From Maribellus sediminis (GTDB lineage: Bacteria; Bacteroidota; Bacteroidia; Bacteroidales; Prolixibacteraceae), in contig NZ_WXUB01000004.1 in assembly GCF_011799805.1 (NCBI RefSeq), positions 124,001 through 188,000 on the forward strand: a stretch of 64,000 bases of DNA. The letters are read 5' to 3'. The notes beneath the pieces were generated by a model. It was given only the letters and a program-made list of their open reading frames with translations. It ran no database searches and was not told the origin of the DNA. Shown in pieces: positions 52,559 through 62,729 of this stretch (its first letter is position 1; every line of letters begins with the position of its first letter). The position numbers were made by a program, and so were the translations under genes.

Positions 52559-55234
52559 TTAGTTGTTTTCTTTAACATTGAGAATACCCCGTAAACGGAT
52601 GTCGTTTGATGAGGCGCCGATCATAATTCTGAAATCGCCGGGTTCAACCACACGCTCCATTTGCTCGTTTAACATCGTGAGCATTTCAGGTGTGATGTCG
52701 AAACTTACGGTTTGGCTTTCGCCTATTTTCAGGTGAATGCGGTTGAAACCTTTGAGTTCCATCACCGGCCGTGCTACCGAAGCAAATAAGTCGCGGATGT
52801 AGAGTTGCACCACTTCGTCGCCATCGTAGTTTCCGGTATTTGTGAGTTTGAAACTCACCGTTGCGGTTTCGTTCGGTGCTATTTGCGTTGTACTGAATGA
52901 AAACTCACTGTATTCAAATGTGGTATAACTCAATCCGTAGCCAAAAGGGAACAGCGGTTTTCCGGTCAGGTTGTGGTAATCGTCGCCTCGTCCGGTTGGT
53001 TTGTGGTTGTAGTACAACGGCAATTGCGATTCGTGCACAGGGAAAGTAATGGGCAAACGTCCGGCCGGATTATAGTTGCCAAACAGCACATCGGCCACCG
53101 CATTTCCACCATCGTCGCCGGGATACCACACATCCAGTATTGCAGGAACTTTATCGATCCAATTCTGCATAGTAATCGCACTTCCGCCCACCAGAATTAC
53201 TACAACAGGTTTTCCGGTGGCAGCAATCTTTTGGATCATCTCTTCCTGTTTTCCGGGAAGCGAAAGGTAGGCACGGTCGTTAAACTCGCCCTCGTCGATT
53301 CCGGCAACAACAATTGCTATGTCGCTTTTACGCGCCACTGACACTGCTTCCTGAATTTTCCGGTCGCTGTCATCCTTAACTCCGACATTCCAGATCAGGT
53401 TAAAACGGGCATTGCCAATGGTTTCGTAGAATTCAATTCGAATATCGTATGTCTTGTCTTTTCTGAAATTGTATGCAACCGTTTTACGTTGGTAAGTTTG
53501 TTTGCGCCAGTTATCGAGCACCAGTTTGTCATCGATATAAATGCGATAGCCGTCATCCCCTTCAACACCAATTTCGAAAGTTCCTGTTTCAGGGGCTGCC
53601 AGTTTACCGGTCCAGCGAATGGAATAGCAGTCGTAATCAATTTTATCCGGATCGGGTGAAAAAAGTGTCCAGCCAAATTTCATTCGTTTGTCGATACGGG
53701 TAATTACAGGTTCTCCTTCCAGTTCCGAATTGCTGAAATATTCGCCTTTAAGTCCGTTCTCTTTGTCGTCATCGGTAAGCAGATTCTTTGCAGGAATAGT
53801 AACAAATTCTATAGTTTCTCTTCCGCAACCCGGGGCAAAATTTACCATGCCCTGTGCTTTGTTTCTGATACCATCAAGAATGCTTGTGGGATTGTTTCCG
53901 GGGCCGGAATAACCTCCAAGCCGTGCTTCATCGGCATCCACGCCAATAACTGCTATCGAAGAAATACCTGGATCGATCGGAAGTGTTTCATTTTCGTTTT
54001 TTAATAGTACTACAGACTTCAGAGCTGCCTGCTTAGCAATTTCGCGGTGTTCTTTCGAACTGTTTCCTTTTTCAGCTTCTGTAACATCAACATAGGGATT
54101 TTCAAACAGCCCCAGTTTAAATTTGGCACGCAGCACCCGGCGAACGGCTTCATCGATAGCAGCTTCATCTATCATTCCTTTTTCAAAGGCTTCCCAGAAA
54201 AGCGGATAGTGATCGTAAGAGGTCTGAAAAATTACATCCAGACCATTTTCGATGGCCTGTTCGGTAGATTCGGCGTAATTGTGTGCGGTAAAATGCAGCA
54301 CATTAGCGCCTCCGGTAGCTCCTGCATCCGAGATCACAAAACCCTGAAATCCCCACTCATCTTTTAGTTTCTTATTCAGTAAAAAGTCATTTGCGGTGCA
54401 TGGTCTTCCGTCAAGTGAATTATAGGATGTCATCACCGACCATGCGTTGGCTTCCTGAAAAGCCGCTTTGAAGGCCGGGTAATAGATCTCTTCAAGCAAG
54501 CGTTCGTTGAAATGAATCGGGTAGCTGTCGCGGCCACCGTCGCCGACATTCGCAATAAAATGCTTGGGTGTGGTGATCACGCCTTTTTTTTCGAATTGTG
54601 ACATAAATGCCACACCTAAACGCGAAGTCAGGTAAGGATCTTCGCCATAGGTTTCTTCAACGCGGCCCCAGCGAACGTCGCGTGCAATATTTACAACCGG
54701 CGAAAGAATTTGCCGGATACCGCGCGATTTTACCTCCACAGCAATGGCATTCGCTACCGAGCTTACCATGGCTGTATCCCAGGTAGCTGCCAGCGCAATT
54801 GACTGCGGAAAAGCTGTTGCTTGCGGTCGCACCAGGCCGTGCAGTGCTTCATCGAAAGCAATGATCGGAATCCCTAAACGGGTTTCTTCAACAAAATATT
54901 TTTGAATGTTGTTAATAAGCTCTGCAGTTTCAGTGCCTGCACCACCACCCGAATAATCGAGCAATTGTTCGGCTGAGTTACCTGATTTTCCCTTGGTAGC
55001 CACCTGGAAACCAAAAATACCGTTTTTGTAACGCTCTTTGCCATCGGAGAGATCGCCGGGGATCATAAACAATTGCCAGAATTTTTCCTCGAGCGTCATT
55101 CTCGACAACAGGTCTTCCACGCGTTCCTCGGTTGGCAGAGCCGGATTTTTGTATTTTATCTCATCCTTTTTGTTGCATGCAGCCAGTGCCAGCAACGAAA
55201 ATACAAGTAATAAGTAGGGATGGTATTTTAACAT
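52559..55234 (-). CDS. GH3 beta-glucosidase with inserted PA14 domain, lipoprotein
   Basis: This 891-residue GH3 enzyme has a lipoprotein signal (ALAACN), a GH3 N-terminal barrel (about 40-370; nucleophile D303 in VISDAGATGG) and the GH3 C-terminal alpha/beta sandwich. Within the latter is a PA14 carbohydrate-binding domain (about 500-640, with GLKGEYFSNSELEG and VEGDDGYRIYIDD). A fibronectin-III-like domain closes the protein. It hydrolyses terminal beta-glucosides or related sugars from oligosaccharides. It is the first gene of the minus-strand unit with the two following lipoproteins. Confidence 0.88.
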   Translation of the reverse strand: MLKYHPYLLLVFSLLALAACNKKDEIKYKNPALPTEERVEDLLSRMTLEEKFWQLFMIPGDLSDGKERYKNGIFGFQVATKGKSGNSAEQLLDYSGGGAGTETAELINNIQKYFVEETRLGIPIIAFDEALHGLVRPQATAFPQSIALAATWDTAMVSSVANAIAVEVKSRGIRQILSPVVNIARDVRWGRVEETYGEDPYLTSRLGVAFMSQFEKKGVITTPKHFIANVGDGGRDSYPIHFNERLLEEIYYPAFKAAFQEANAWSVMTSYNSLDGRPCTANDFLLNKKLKDEWGFQGFVISDAGATGGANVLHFTAHNYAESTEQAIENGLDVIFQTSYDHYPLFWEAFEKGMIDEAAIDEAVRRVLRAKFKLGLFENPYVDVTEAEKGNSSKEHREIAKQAALKSVVLLKNENETLPIDPGISSIAVIGVDADEARLGGYSGPGNNPTSILDGIRNKAQGMVNFAPGCGRETIEFVTIPAKNLLTDDDKENGLKGEYFSNSELEGEPVITRIDKRMKFGWTLFSPDPDKIDYDCYSIRWTGKLAAPETGTFEIGVEGDDGYRIYIDDKLVLDNWRKQTYQRKTVAYNFRKDKTYDIRIEFYETIGNARFNLIWNVGVKDDSDRKIQEAVSVARKSDIAIVVAGIDEGEFNDRAYLSLPGKQEEMIQKIAATGKPVVVILVGGSAITMQNWIDKVPAILDVWYPGDDGGNAVADVLFGNYNPAGRLPITFPVHESQLPLYYNHKPTGRGDDYHNLTGKPLFPFGYGLSYTTFEYSEFSFSTTQIAPNETATVSFKLTNTGNYDGDEVVQLYIRDLFASVARPVMELKGFNRIHLKIGESQTVSFDITPEMLTMLNEQMERVVEPGDFRIMIGASSNDIRLRGILNVKENN

Positions 55235-55371
55235 AGGACCTTACTTTGAAAATAGTTTAAAAACTTTCTTCAAAGATAGAATAAAATTAAGAAGCATGTG
55301 GAGATCAAGGCCTTCAATGTGTCTGTCAAACGGAATGTTTGTCAGTCAATAAAAATCAGTTGAGAAATGCA

Positions 55372-58122
55372 TCAACCGGTTGTTCCCATAGCATTTGAAA
55401 TGGCGTTAACCGAAATCAGCAATTCGTTCAAAGTCCTTTCTTTTTCAGCCTCCGATTCAAAATCGGTGTTGCGCCACAAACTTAGGTTCCCTACCTGGTT
55501 TTTGTGCAGCACATCAAGTGCTTCGGCACGTAAAGCAGTGGAGTAGAAGTGGTTTTTTCTTCGTATCTGTAACGGACGTCCCAGCAGCTCCTGCATGTAT
55601 TCGCGGCTTTTGTGCAACTCGCTCAGAATCTTTGGCAAAATGGAATTTCTAACTTCTTCGTTTTTTACCAGCGAAGCGTACAAGGTCATGATTTCCTCGT
55701 CGGTACTGGCAAGGCTGGTATCGATATTGGTAAGAACGTAACGTACGAAATGACTTTCACGAAGCAGTTCTTTTAGGGCCAGGTATTTATCGGGATGCTC
55801 GTTTTTGAGCTTCTCCAGTGTTGAACCCACTCCGTACCAGCTGGTAATGTGAAAACGCGACTGTCCCCAGCTGAATACCCACGGAATAGCGCGCAGATCT
55901 TCAAAGGTTTGCTGACCCGTGCGTCGCGAAGGGCGTGAGCCGATCTTGCTTTGTTCGATCACATCGATCGGTGTTGCCTGACGGAAGAATTCGAGGAAAT
56001 GTTGGTTGCGAAGCAGTTTCACATAAAATTTCTTGCTTTCGGCACCCATGAATTCCACAATCTCGGCGGCTTTGGTATTGCCTTCAGGATGCTGCCGGTG
56101 CAACAACGTATTCAGCGTACTTCCCGAAAGCATCAGTTCGAGGTTGTAGGCAGCATTTATTTTGTTCGCATATTTCTTTTCGATCGTCTCGCCCTGTTCG
56201 GTCATTTTTATTTTTCCTGAAAGTGTTCCGTTTGGCAGACTGCGCAGGAACCAGTGAATAGGTCCCGCCCCGCGGCTGATCGAACCTCCTTTGCCGTGGA
56301 AAAACTTTAGATCGATATCGAACTTATTGGCAACCTCGGTCAGCTCTTTCTGCGCTTTATACAGGTACCAGGTACTTGCCAGAATTCCGCCGTCTTTGTT
56401 GCTGTCGCTGTAACCGATCATCACTTCCTGTATCTTTCGCTTTCTTCCTTTTTGCCGGCGCTGGAATTCCAGGCTTTGCTGAACTTCGGGATACGAAAAA
56501 TATTCCTCCATGATCTTCGGACTGGCAATCAGATCATCGATGGTTTCGAATAAGGGAACAACGGGCAGTTTGAGTATCAGACGGTCTTCAAACTCGGTAA
56601 GTCCGGCTTCTCGGGCAAGTACATAAACCGTAAGCAGATCATCCACATTCCGGGTCATGCTGATGATGAGCGAACCGAGTGCATAACCTGAATATTTTTT
56701 GTAATGATTCTGAAGCACCGCAAAACAATCGAGCACACTTTGAGCTTCAGTTGGCAGGTCGCTCCAGCTTCTGATAAATGGCCGGTTAGACCCCAGTTCC
56801 TGCCGGATGATCTGCGACCTTTTTTCTTCGAAGTTGCTTCCGAATGTGTTCGATTCCTGAAGTATCTGGTTCAGTGCTTTTTCGTAGTAGGCACTGTTTT
56901 GACGCACGTCGAGTTCGGCCAGGTGGAAGCCAAAGGTTTTTACAATTTGTACGGTATGAAATAGTGAATTGTATACCAGTGAATCTTTTCCAAGCTCCGT
57001 AAGCCCTTCTTTCAGGATGTCAAGATCGCGAAGCAGTTGTCGTGAATTACTGTAACTTTCCGGTGTGTCCAGCAGTTCGAAAGACTGTTCGCGCCCGATT
57101 TTTACAGGTAATTTCGAAATCAGCAATAAAACAAAAAGCTTGAAAGCCTCGCGACGGTTACCGGCTACCAACGGTTTAAGTTCGTCGGCATTTTCGGCGA
57201 TCAGTTCTTTTAAACGTTCGGAGATTACAGCCGGAAGTTGGTTGATCCTGAAATAAAAACTCATGTCTTCGGCCAGGATACTCAGTTCATTCTTTATGAT
57301 GAGAAAAGCATTCAATCTTAGTTTATGCAGGGTGTGGCGGGTAACATCGGCTGTCACAAAAGGGTGCCCGTCGCGGTCGCCACCAATCCAGGTACCAAAA
57401 CGCAACTGCGGATAACTGTTCGATTCCACCAGTTTTTTTGCATCGAATCCGGCATGTTGCCACGCCTGCACGAGCCTGCGGTTGTTGATGGTCACGATCT
57501 CGGGAAAAACATTGGTAAAATAGTGGATCACATTTTCCAGCTCCGTTTCCACGTTGGGTTTTTCCATGTAAAATTCATCGATGTTCCAGATCGCATTGAT
57601 CAGACGTTTGATCTCTTCGCGGTTTTCTTCCAGTTCGTAGGAATTGTACATCGAATTTTCGCGTTTTACCAGCAGTAGGTATAATTCGCGGTATTTTTTC
57701 AGCACTACCGGACGTTTGGCCTCGGTAGGGTGGGCTGTCAACACCGGTTGTACTTCTATTTCGGAAAGAATATCTAGGATCTGTTCTTCCGGGATGTTAT
57801 TTTCTTTTAAAATCTTAAGGCTGTTCGCCCACAGACCGTTAATGGAAGCCAGCGATTTTTCTTCCTCGGTTTTTCTTCTGTTTTGAACGGCCCCGTTGGT
57901 TTCAACCAGGTTGAGCAACTGAAACGAAATGGAGAACAAATGGAAATGTTTTCGGGTGAAACGGATCGATTCAAAACTGCAATCTTCGCAGATCCACGGC
58001 ATGGTTTGCGCCAGTGCTGTTTCTCCGTTTTCTTCGAGTACTTCCCTGAAACAGTGCATTAAAAATTCCAGGTCGTGGTAAGGTTTTCCGAGTTCTTGTT
58101 TTATTATTTCGAGTTGATTCAT
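55372..58122 (-). CDS. ppc: Phosphoenolpyruvate carboxylase
   Basis: This 916-residue enzyme carboxylates PEP to oxaloacetate, feeding the reductive branch of the citric-acid cycle and succinate formation. Conserved sites are visible: LTAHPTEAKRP with the catalytic histidine, FHGKGGSISRGAGP, and IGSRPSRR near the C terminus. Length matches the bacterial enzyme. It lies 38 bp after the desaturase gene on the same strand and may be read through from the carotenoid operon. Confidence 0.93.
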   Translation of the reverse strand: MNQLEIIKQELGKPYHDLEFLMHCFREVLEENGETALAQTMPWICEDCSFESIRFTRKHFHLFSISFQLLNLVETNGAVQNRRKTEEEKSLASINGLWANSLKILKENNIPEEQILDILSEIEVQPVLTAHPTEAKRPVVLKKYRELYLLLVKRENSMYNSYELEENREEIKRLINAIWNIDEFYMEKPNVETELENVIHYFTNVFPEIVTINNRRLVQAWQHAGFDAKKLVESNSYPQLRFGTWIGGDRDGHPFVTADVTRHTLHKLRLNAFLIIKNELSILAEDMSFYFRINQLPAVISERLKELIAENADELKPLVAGNRREAFKLFVLLLISKLPVKIGREQSFELLDTPESYSNSRQLLRDLDILKEGLTELGKDSLVYNSLFHTVQIVKTFGFHLAELDVRQNSAYYEKALNQILQESNTFGSNFEEKRSQIIRQELGSNRPFIRSWSDLPTEAQSVLDCFAVLQNHYKKYSGYALGSLIISMTRNVDDLLTVYVLAREAGLTEFEDRLILKLPVVPLFETIDDLIASPKIMEEYFSYPEVQQSLEFQRRQKGRKRKIQEVMIGYSDSNKDGGILASTWYLYKAQKELTEVANKFDIDLKFFHGKGGSISRGAGPIHWFLRSLPNGTLSGKIKMTEQGETIEKKYANKINAAYNLELMLSGSTLNTLLHRQHPEGNTKAAEIVEFMGAESKKFYVKLLRNQHFLEFFRQATPIDVIEQSKIGSRPSRRTGQQTFEDLRAIPWVFSWGQSRFHITSWYGVGSTLEKLKNEHPDKYLALKELLRESHFVRYVLTNIDTSLASTDEEIMTLYASLVKNEEVRNSILPKILSELHKSREYMQELLGRPLQIRRKNHFYSTALRAEALDVLHKNQVGNLSLWRNTDFESEAEKERTLNELLISVNAISNAMGTTG

Positions 58123-58160
58123 CTGTTTTAATTAAAGGGTTTTCCCACAACACTAACAAC

Positions 58161-59639
58161 CTAAATACGGAAGTGTTTATCAATTCGTTCAAATGCCAGT
58201 TTCGAACTGATAATGGCCATTGGCAATCCTGCGCCGGGAGCTGTGGAAGCTCCCACATAAAATACGTTCTTGTATTTTTCATCGACGTTTCGTGGTCGCA
58301 TGTGTCCAATCTGGTTCATATTGTGCGAAAGTCCAAGTCCGCTTCCACGGTGCAGGTTAAAACGGTCGCGCCATTCAATCGGTGTATAAATGGTTTGTGT
58401 AACGATATCCCTTTTAATGTCCACCCCGATTCTTTCCGAAAAATCGCTGATAATGCTGTTTACAATTTCTGCTTTGTCGCTCCAGTCGGGCTTGTGATAA
58501 AGATTAGGCACCGGGCAAACAAAGAACAAACTTTCGCAACCTTCAGGGGCGCATTCCGTGTTGTTTTTCGACAGCACATTTACGTAATAATAGGGTTTTT
58601 CGAGTGTATCGGGATTTTGCATGATGTTGTTGGCATAGGCTTCGTAATTGCCACCCAGGTAGTAATTGTGATGATCGACCATCGGCAATTTACGTTTTAT
58701 ACCTACGTAAAAAGTAAGGTAGCCCATGGTCCAGCTCATCTTGTCCAGTTTCTTTTCAGAATAAGCTTTGCGTTTAAAAATATTACCACGGAACCAGGCC
58801 GCATCCGAATTGATGAGGTAGCTGTCTGATTGCCATTTTTTGCCGTTCTGATCAATCAGGGCAGTGAGTTTACCGTTTTCTTCTTCAAAGCCCGTAATTT
58901 CGGTGTTGTAATGTATTTTAATGTTTTCGAGCTCAAGTTCTTTAACCAGACCTTCCACAATTTTGTACATGCCGCCTTTTACGTTGTAGTAACCGTCGTG
59001 TTTGAATTCGGTGTACGAAAGCAGGCTGTAAATGGCCATGGTATCGAAAGGTGTCCGGCCCAGAAAAAAGGCCACCAGCGAAATGATCTGCACGGCTTCT
59101 TTCGACGAAAAGTAACTATTAACATGTTGATAGAAACTTTTAAATAGCACGGGCAGGTGCACGGGATTTACCCGCATCAGTGTGATGATGTAATGCAGCA
59201 GCGAGTTAAAATTCTGCTTGATCACCAGGTCGACCGTATCGTTGAAAAGTGCACCCGCTTTTTTCTGGTATTTCTCAAATTTTTCCAAAAAATCAGGTTC
59301 GATCTCAGCAAACTGTTCGGCCAGCATTTGGGCATCCTTATGCAGGTGAAACGTTTTTGGATTGTCTTTAAAATTTACCGAATACAATGGATTCAGTTCA
59401 AAATAATCAAACGGAAGCTTGATGTTGCAATCCCTGGCAAATTCTTCAAACTCATACGACATACTGAAGAAGCTTGGCCCGGTATCGAAGGTAAAACCGT
59501 CTTTTTTGATTTGGTTCAGCCGTCCACCGGCCTGCTCGTTCTTCTCGATCATTTCAACCGAATAACCTTTTTTTGCCAAACGAAGGGCTGTGGCCAACCC
59601 GCCAAGTCCTGCACCTACAACCAATACTTTTTTATTCAT
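58161..59639 (-). CDS. crtI: Phytoene desaturase-family carotenoid desaturase (CrtI or CrtD)
   Basis: This 492-residue protein has the FAD-binding GxGxxG motif (residues 9-14, VVGAGLGGLATALR), the DTGPSFFSM segment and the C-terminal signature GASTAPGAGLPMAIISSKLA of carotenoid desaturases. It either dehydrogenates phytoene to lycopene (CrtI) or introduces the 3,4-double bond of hydroxylated acyclic ends (CrtD). The cruF-like hydratase in this operon makes CrtD plausible. Its start overlaps the end of the TPR gene by 8 bp. Confidence 0.85.
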   Translation of the reverse strand: MNKKVLVVGAGLGGLATALRLAKKGYSVEMIEKNEQAGGRLNQIKKDGFTFDTGPSFFSMSYEFEEFARDCNIKLPFDYFELNPLYSVNFKDNPKTFHLHKDAQMLAEQFAEIEPDFLEKFEKYQKKAGALFNDTVDLVIKQNFNSLLHYIITLMRVNPVHLPVLFKSFYQHVNSYFSSKEAVQIISLVAFFLGRTPFDTMAIYSLLSYTEFKHDGYYNVKGGMYKIVEGLVKELELENIKIHYNTEITGFEEENGKLTALIDQNGKKWQSDSYLINSDAAWFRGNIFKRKAYSEKKLDKMSWTMGYLTFYVGIKRKLPMVDHHNYYLGGNYEAYANNIMQNPDTLEKPYYYVNVLSKNNTECAPEGCESLFFVCPVPNLYHKPDWSDKAEIVNSIISDFSERIGVDIKRDIVTQTIYTPIEWRDRFNLHRGSGLGLSHNMNQIGHMRPRNVDEKYKNVFYVGASTAPGAGLPMAIISSKLAFERIDKHFRI

Positions 59640-60369
59640 CGTTTTTTTTCTTGATTAATCCCGGCAACAATTCGTCCTTCACCCATTTAAAATCGGGTTC
59701 TGCGGCCAGGGCCTGCATATAATAACTTTCTGCTTCTTCCCATTTTCCCAATTCTTGGTACGACTGCGCAATCAACACCAGTAAACTCAGATAGTTCCAG
59801 TCGTTTTCCACCGATCTACCATTTTGAGTCATCAATTGCATCGCTTTCCCAAATTTTTCGATGGCCTCGGTTTTCGATCCGCCAAAAACCGGCGGCATGT
59901 AAAATTGCGCATTGCCTTGCTGAACGTAGCCCATTGGATTGGTCGGATCGGCTTCGATTGCCAGTTCAGCCTGCTTTACACTTTTGGGACCAAGTATCGG
60001 AGCTTTTATTGGTGATAAGCCAATTTTAAAACCGTAAAAAGCCGATTTGTAAGCATGGATCTCCGATGGTTCGTATCCTTCGTCCTCCAGAGTTTCCAGG
60101 TTTTGTTCTGCCTTTTCGAGGTAATTGCGCGCCTCCTGGTCTTTTTCAATGCCCAAACAATAGCCAATGTATCCGTACTGGTAGTTCACCAGTTCGGCAA
60201 GCCGTTCATTATCTCTGGTTTTGTGACTTTCCATTTCATCAATAACAGCTTTCCAATCCTGCATCCGGTTGTGAATGTAAGCCAGGTAGATCCGTGTTTT
60301 TTCAGTTGCTGTTAGTAGCAGCGGAAATACCACTAAAACCAATACTATTATACTTGTCTTCCTTTCCAT
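59632..60369 (-). CDS. Periplasmic TPR-repeat protein
   Basis: This 245-residue protein has a signal peptide (1-21) and TPR-like helical pairs (about 30-60, 85-110, 130-165, 200-235) including EADPTNPMGYVQQGNAQFY and KWEEAESYYMQALAAEPDF. It may be a scaffold. It is embedded in the carotenoid operon between the glycosyltransferase and the desaturase, overlapping both genes, but its role there is unclear. Confidence 0.72.
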   Translation of the reverse strand: MERKTSIIVLVLVVFPLLLTATEKTRIYLAYIHNRMQDWKAVIDEMESHKTRDNERLAELVNYQYGYIGYCLGIEKDQEARNYLEKAEQNLETLEDEGYEPSEIHAYKSAFYGFKIGLSPIKAPILGPKSVKQAELAIEADPTNPMGYVQQGNAQFYMPPVFGGSKTEAIEKFGKAMQLMTQNGRSVENDWNYLSLLVLIAQSYQELGKWEEAESYYMQALAAEPDFKWVKDELLPGLIKKKNDE

Positions 60370-61436
60370 TCAAATTTACTTTGCATTTGCGAACGTATTG
60401 CTATGAAAATCACATAGCCCAACACCCACTGCTGAAAGAATCCCAACACGAGGTTTTTAAAAATGTTTTGTCGGCTGGCAACTGAAATGAATACCCGTGT
60501 GAAGAGCAAAATCAGCACATAAATTACGAAAATATCGAGTGGAAGTAGGAACCAAACGAACAGGAATCCGAGGGTGCTGACCGCCCAAAACAGAAGGGTA
60601 ATAATAGTGGAGTTGCCAAAAAACATGATCACACTTCTCGATAGGCCCTGTACTGCATTATCGAAGCCGCTGTACATTCTGCAACGAATCTCGTTCGTAC
60701 CTGTCAGGCAGGCGATTCTTATGTCAGCTTTTTTGAACGACCGGGCAATACTTATGTCTTCAACCCGAATTAAACGGTGCTTCTCGTGCGGCTGTTGTTG
60801 TTTGTAGGTTTGGGCATCGAAAAGCATGAACTGACCATTCGCAGCCGAAAGCGACGCAAACCCTGAGAGACGCACTAAAATGAGCGGTAATAACGACAAC
60901 AGAATGAAATTCATGGAAGGAACTACCAGCCATTCTCCCCATGTTTTCATTAGCTGTCGCGGGAAAATTGTCAGTAATCCAAGCCTGTGTTTGCGGACCA
61001 TACTTACCGTTTGGTGAATGATCTCTCCACTGATCCTGACATCGGCATCCAGAAAAAGGTAATATTCTCCCTTTGCTTTCTCTGCCAGCCTGTGGCAGGC
61101 ATGATTTTTCCCCAGCCAGCCGTCAGGAAGTCCTTCAGCGTTGATCAACTTTATTCGTTTGTCTTCAGCTACAAATTTTTGAACAATCGCTGCGGTCTGG
61201 TCTTCCGATTGGTCGTTATAGACCAGCACTTCGATATTTTTGTACGACTGCGTCTGTATATCTTTTAATAAGCGAGTTATATTTTGTTCCTCGTTTCGTG
61301 CCGGGATCAGGATCGAAACCAAAGGCTGAAAATCGGCATCGGGCTGTGGCAGAGGCTGGCGAAATAGCAGGTTGGCCAGTGCCACCAGCAGTTGCATTAC
61401 TGCAAATCCGAATACAAACCAGGCAACGATCGACAT
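60348..61436 (-). CDS. Membrane GT2 glycosyltransferase (possible carotenoid glucosyltransferase)
   Basis: This 362-residue protein has an N-terminal helix, a GT2 nucleotide-sugar domain (LVSILIPARNEEQNI, then YLFLDADVRISGE with the DxD-like motif) and C-terminal membrane helices. It resembles CruC-type chlorobactene glucosyltransferases in layout. The ATG at 61436 lies 1 bp after the acyltransferase stop and has AAGGAAG upstream, so it is preferred over the longer frame to 61487. Position next to an acyltransferase and a hydratase suggests glycosylation of a carotenoid hydroxyl (inference). Confidence 0.72.
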   Translation of the reverse strand: MSIVAWFVFGFAVMQLLVALANLLFRQPLPQPDADFQPLVSILIPARNEEQNITRLLKDIQTQSYKNIEVLVYNDQSEDQTAAIVQKFVAEDKRIKLINAEGLPDGWLGKNHACHRLAEKAKGEYYLFLDADVRISGEIIHQTVSMVRKHRLGLLTIFPRQLMKTWGEWLVVPSMNFILLSLLPLILVRLSGFASLSAANGQFMLFDAQTYKQQQPHEKHRLIRVEDISIARSFKKADIRIACLTGTNEIRCRMYSGFDNAVQGLSRSVIMFFGNSTIITLLFWAVSTLGFLFVWFLLPLDIFVIYVLILLFTRVFISVASRQNIFKNLVLGFFQQWVLGYVIFIAIRSQMQSKFEWKGRQV

Positions 61437-61437
61437 A

Positions 61438-62058
61438 TTACACTTCCTTTTTTTCTTGTTGTTGAATACACTCGCGGTAAAAGGCATTGTAGGCTTCCTG
61501 CACCGCAGTTAGCGAATATTCGCCGCTGTAGCTGATGGCGTTCAAATAAACACTTGGTTTTGCCTGTGAAAAGTAATCAACCAGGTTTACTTCAAACACG
61601 AGCTCGACTTCGTTCTTTGTTCGTTTGAGAATGCGCTCAATCCCTTTCTCGAAAATAAACGCTCTGCGGTGCATGCTTTGTATTTTCCCTTGCGGGAACA
61701 TAAGCACCAGGTTGTTTTTGTTCTCAAGTAATTCGGCAGCATAATTCAGCGATTCCACCACTGAGCGGTCGGATTTCCGAACCGAGAAACCACCAGTGTA
61801 TTTGAAAAACCAGTTCTTTTTGAGCTGTTCCTCAAGCATCATAAAATGAAATTTACGCCGAAATTTTTGTTGGTTGAGGTGCAGTGCCCAGATTCCGTCC
61901 CACCAACTGGTGTGGTTGCATATCAGCAAAATCGGTTTGCCCCGGTCTTCAACATTAGAACTGATTACAAGCTTGTGGAAAGATCTTTTCATTTTCCGGA
62001 TGACGTACCACCGAAAAAACGGGTCAATAATGGCATTATGTTTTGCTTTAATGATCAC
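61438..62058 (-). CDS. PlsC-type acyltransferase (possible carotenoid glycoside acyltransferase)
   Basis: This 206-residue protein has the HX4D motif in NHTSWWDG and FPQGK in place of FPEGT, both typical of the PlsC/CruD acyltransferase superfamily. It begins at GTG, overlapping the stop of the cruF-like gene as GTGA. In green sulfur bacteria a similar enzyme (CruD) acylates a carotenoid glucoside, and an analogous role is inferred here. Confidence 0.72.
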   Translation of the reverse strand: MIIKAKHNAIIDPFFRWYVIRKMKRSFHKLVISSNVEDRGKPILLICNHTSWWDGIWALHLNQQKFRRKFHFMMLEEQLKKNWFFKYTGGFSVRKSDRSVVESLNYAAELLENKNNLVLMFPQGKIQSMHRRAFIFEKGIERILKRTKNEVELVFEVNLVDYFSQAKPSVYLNAISYSGEYSLTAVQEAYNAFYRECIQQQEKKEV

Positions 62059-62726
62059 GGCCTGTTCAGTATAAAAAGTAATACAATAAAGAACAGGGTC
62101 TGGCAGCTTAAAATTACGGGTGCCAGTCGGTTTTTAACAGGTATTCCCGAAAACCGGAGTATTCCCGAAAGCAGGATTGCAAGCACGAACCAGGCGATAT
62201 AATTCTGTGCGGGAACCTCATTGTTTTGCCAGCTCCACATCTCGATAAGAGGCGCGGCCTGTTCGAGGATAAGATCGTAAACTACCAGAACTAAACCGGC
62301 CAGTACAATTACTAAGAATCGATTGGCCACAAATCGTTCAAATACTGAATTGGCTGCGTAAACCAGCAATAACCAGTTCACCCCGATAATAAGCGGCGTA
62401 TCCAATAGTTTAGGTCCAAGTCCACTTCCATAAGTATAAGGTCCAAAAATCAATTTGGTATTTACCCCGATCACTTCAACGCCAAAACCGATCAGGTAGA
62501 TGACGCCAAAAACAGCCAGTGCTTTTTCGGAATAAGAGTGATGAAAAAAGGCCATTGCAACGGTGCTCAGCAAAAGTGCAAGCGGAGTTAGCTTTGTAAA
62601 AATGGGGTAAGTTGCAGGTAGCGACAAACCAAGAATACCAACCCCATAAAACACCACAAAAAAGAGCGCCACTTTGTTAAAATGGAGGTTGAGGTAAGCC
62701 GCTATTTTTTCGAATTGCTGTTGCAA
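62055..62726 (-). CDS. cruF: CruF-type carotenoid 1',2'-hydratase
   Basis: This 223-residue protein has about six or seven hydrophobic helices and matches CruF/bisanhydrobacterioruberin hydratase-like proteins in length and in the segments FGVEVIGVNTKLIFGPYTYG and YDLILEQAAPL. It adds water to the psi end of a carotene. The only available start is TTG at 62726, just after an in-frame stop; no ATG is present near it. Confidence 0.78.
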   Translation of the reverse strand: MQQQFEKIAAYLNLHFNKVALFFVVFYGVGILGLSLPATYPIFTKLTPLALLLSTVAMAFFHHSYSEKALAVFGVIYLIGFGVEVIGVNTKLIFGPYTYGSGLGPKLLDTPLIIGVNWLLLVYAANSVFERFVANRFLVIVLAGLVLVVYDLILEQAAPLIEMWSWQNNEVPAQNYIAWFVLAILLSGILRFSGIPVKNRLAPVILSCQTLFFIVLLFILNRP

Positions 62727-62729
62727 GGG

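Noticed and set aside
55323-55345. CTGTCAAAC...GTTTGTCAG as a terminator for ppc
   Set aside because: The stem has a mismatch and no T run on the minus strand.
57971-58309. Minus-strand frame of 112 aa between ppc and the desaturase
   Set aside because: It overlaps two well-supported genes in another frame and shows no family signal.
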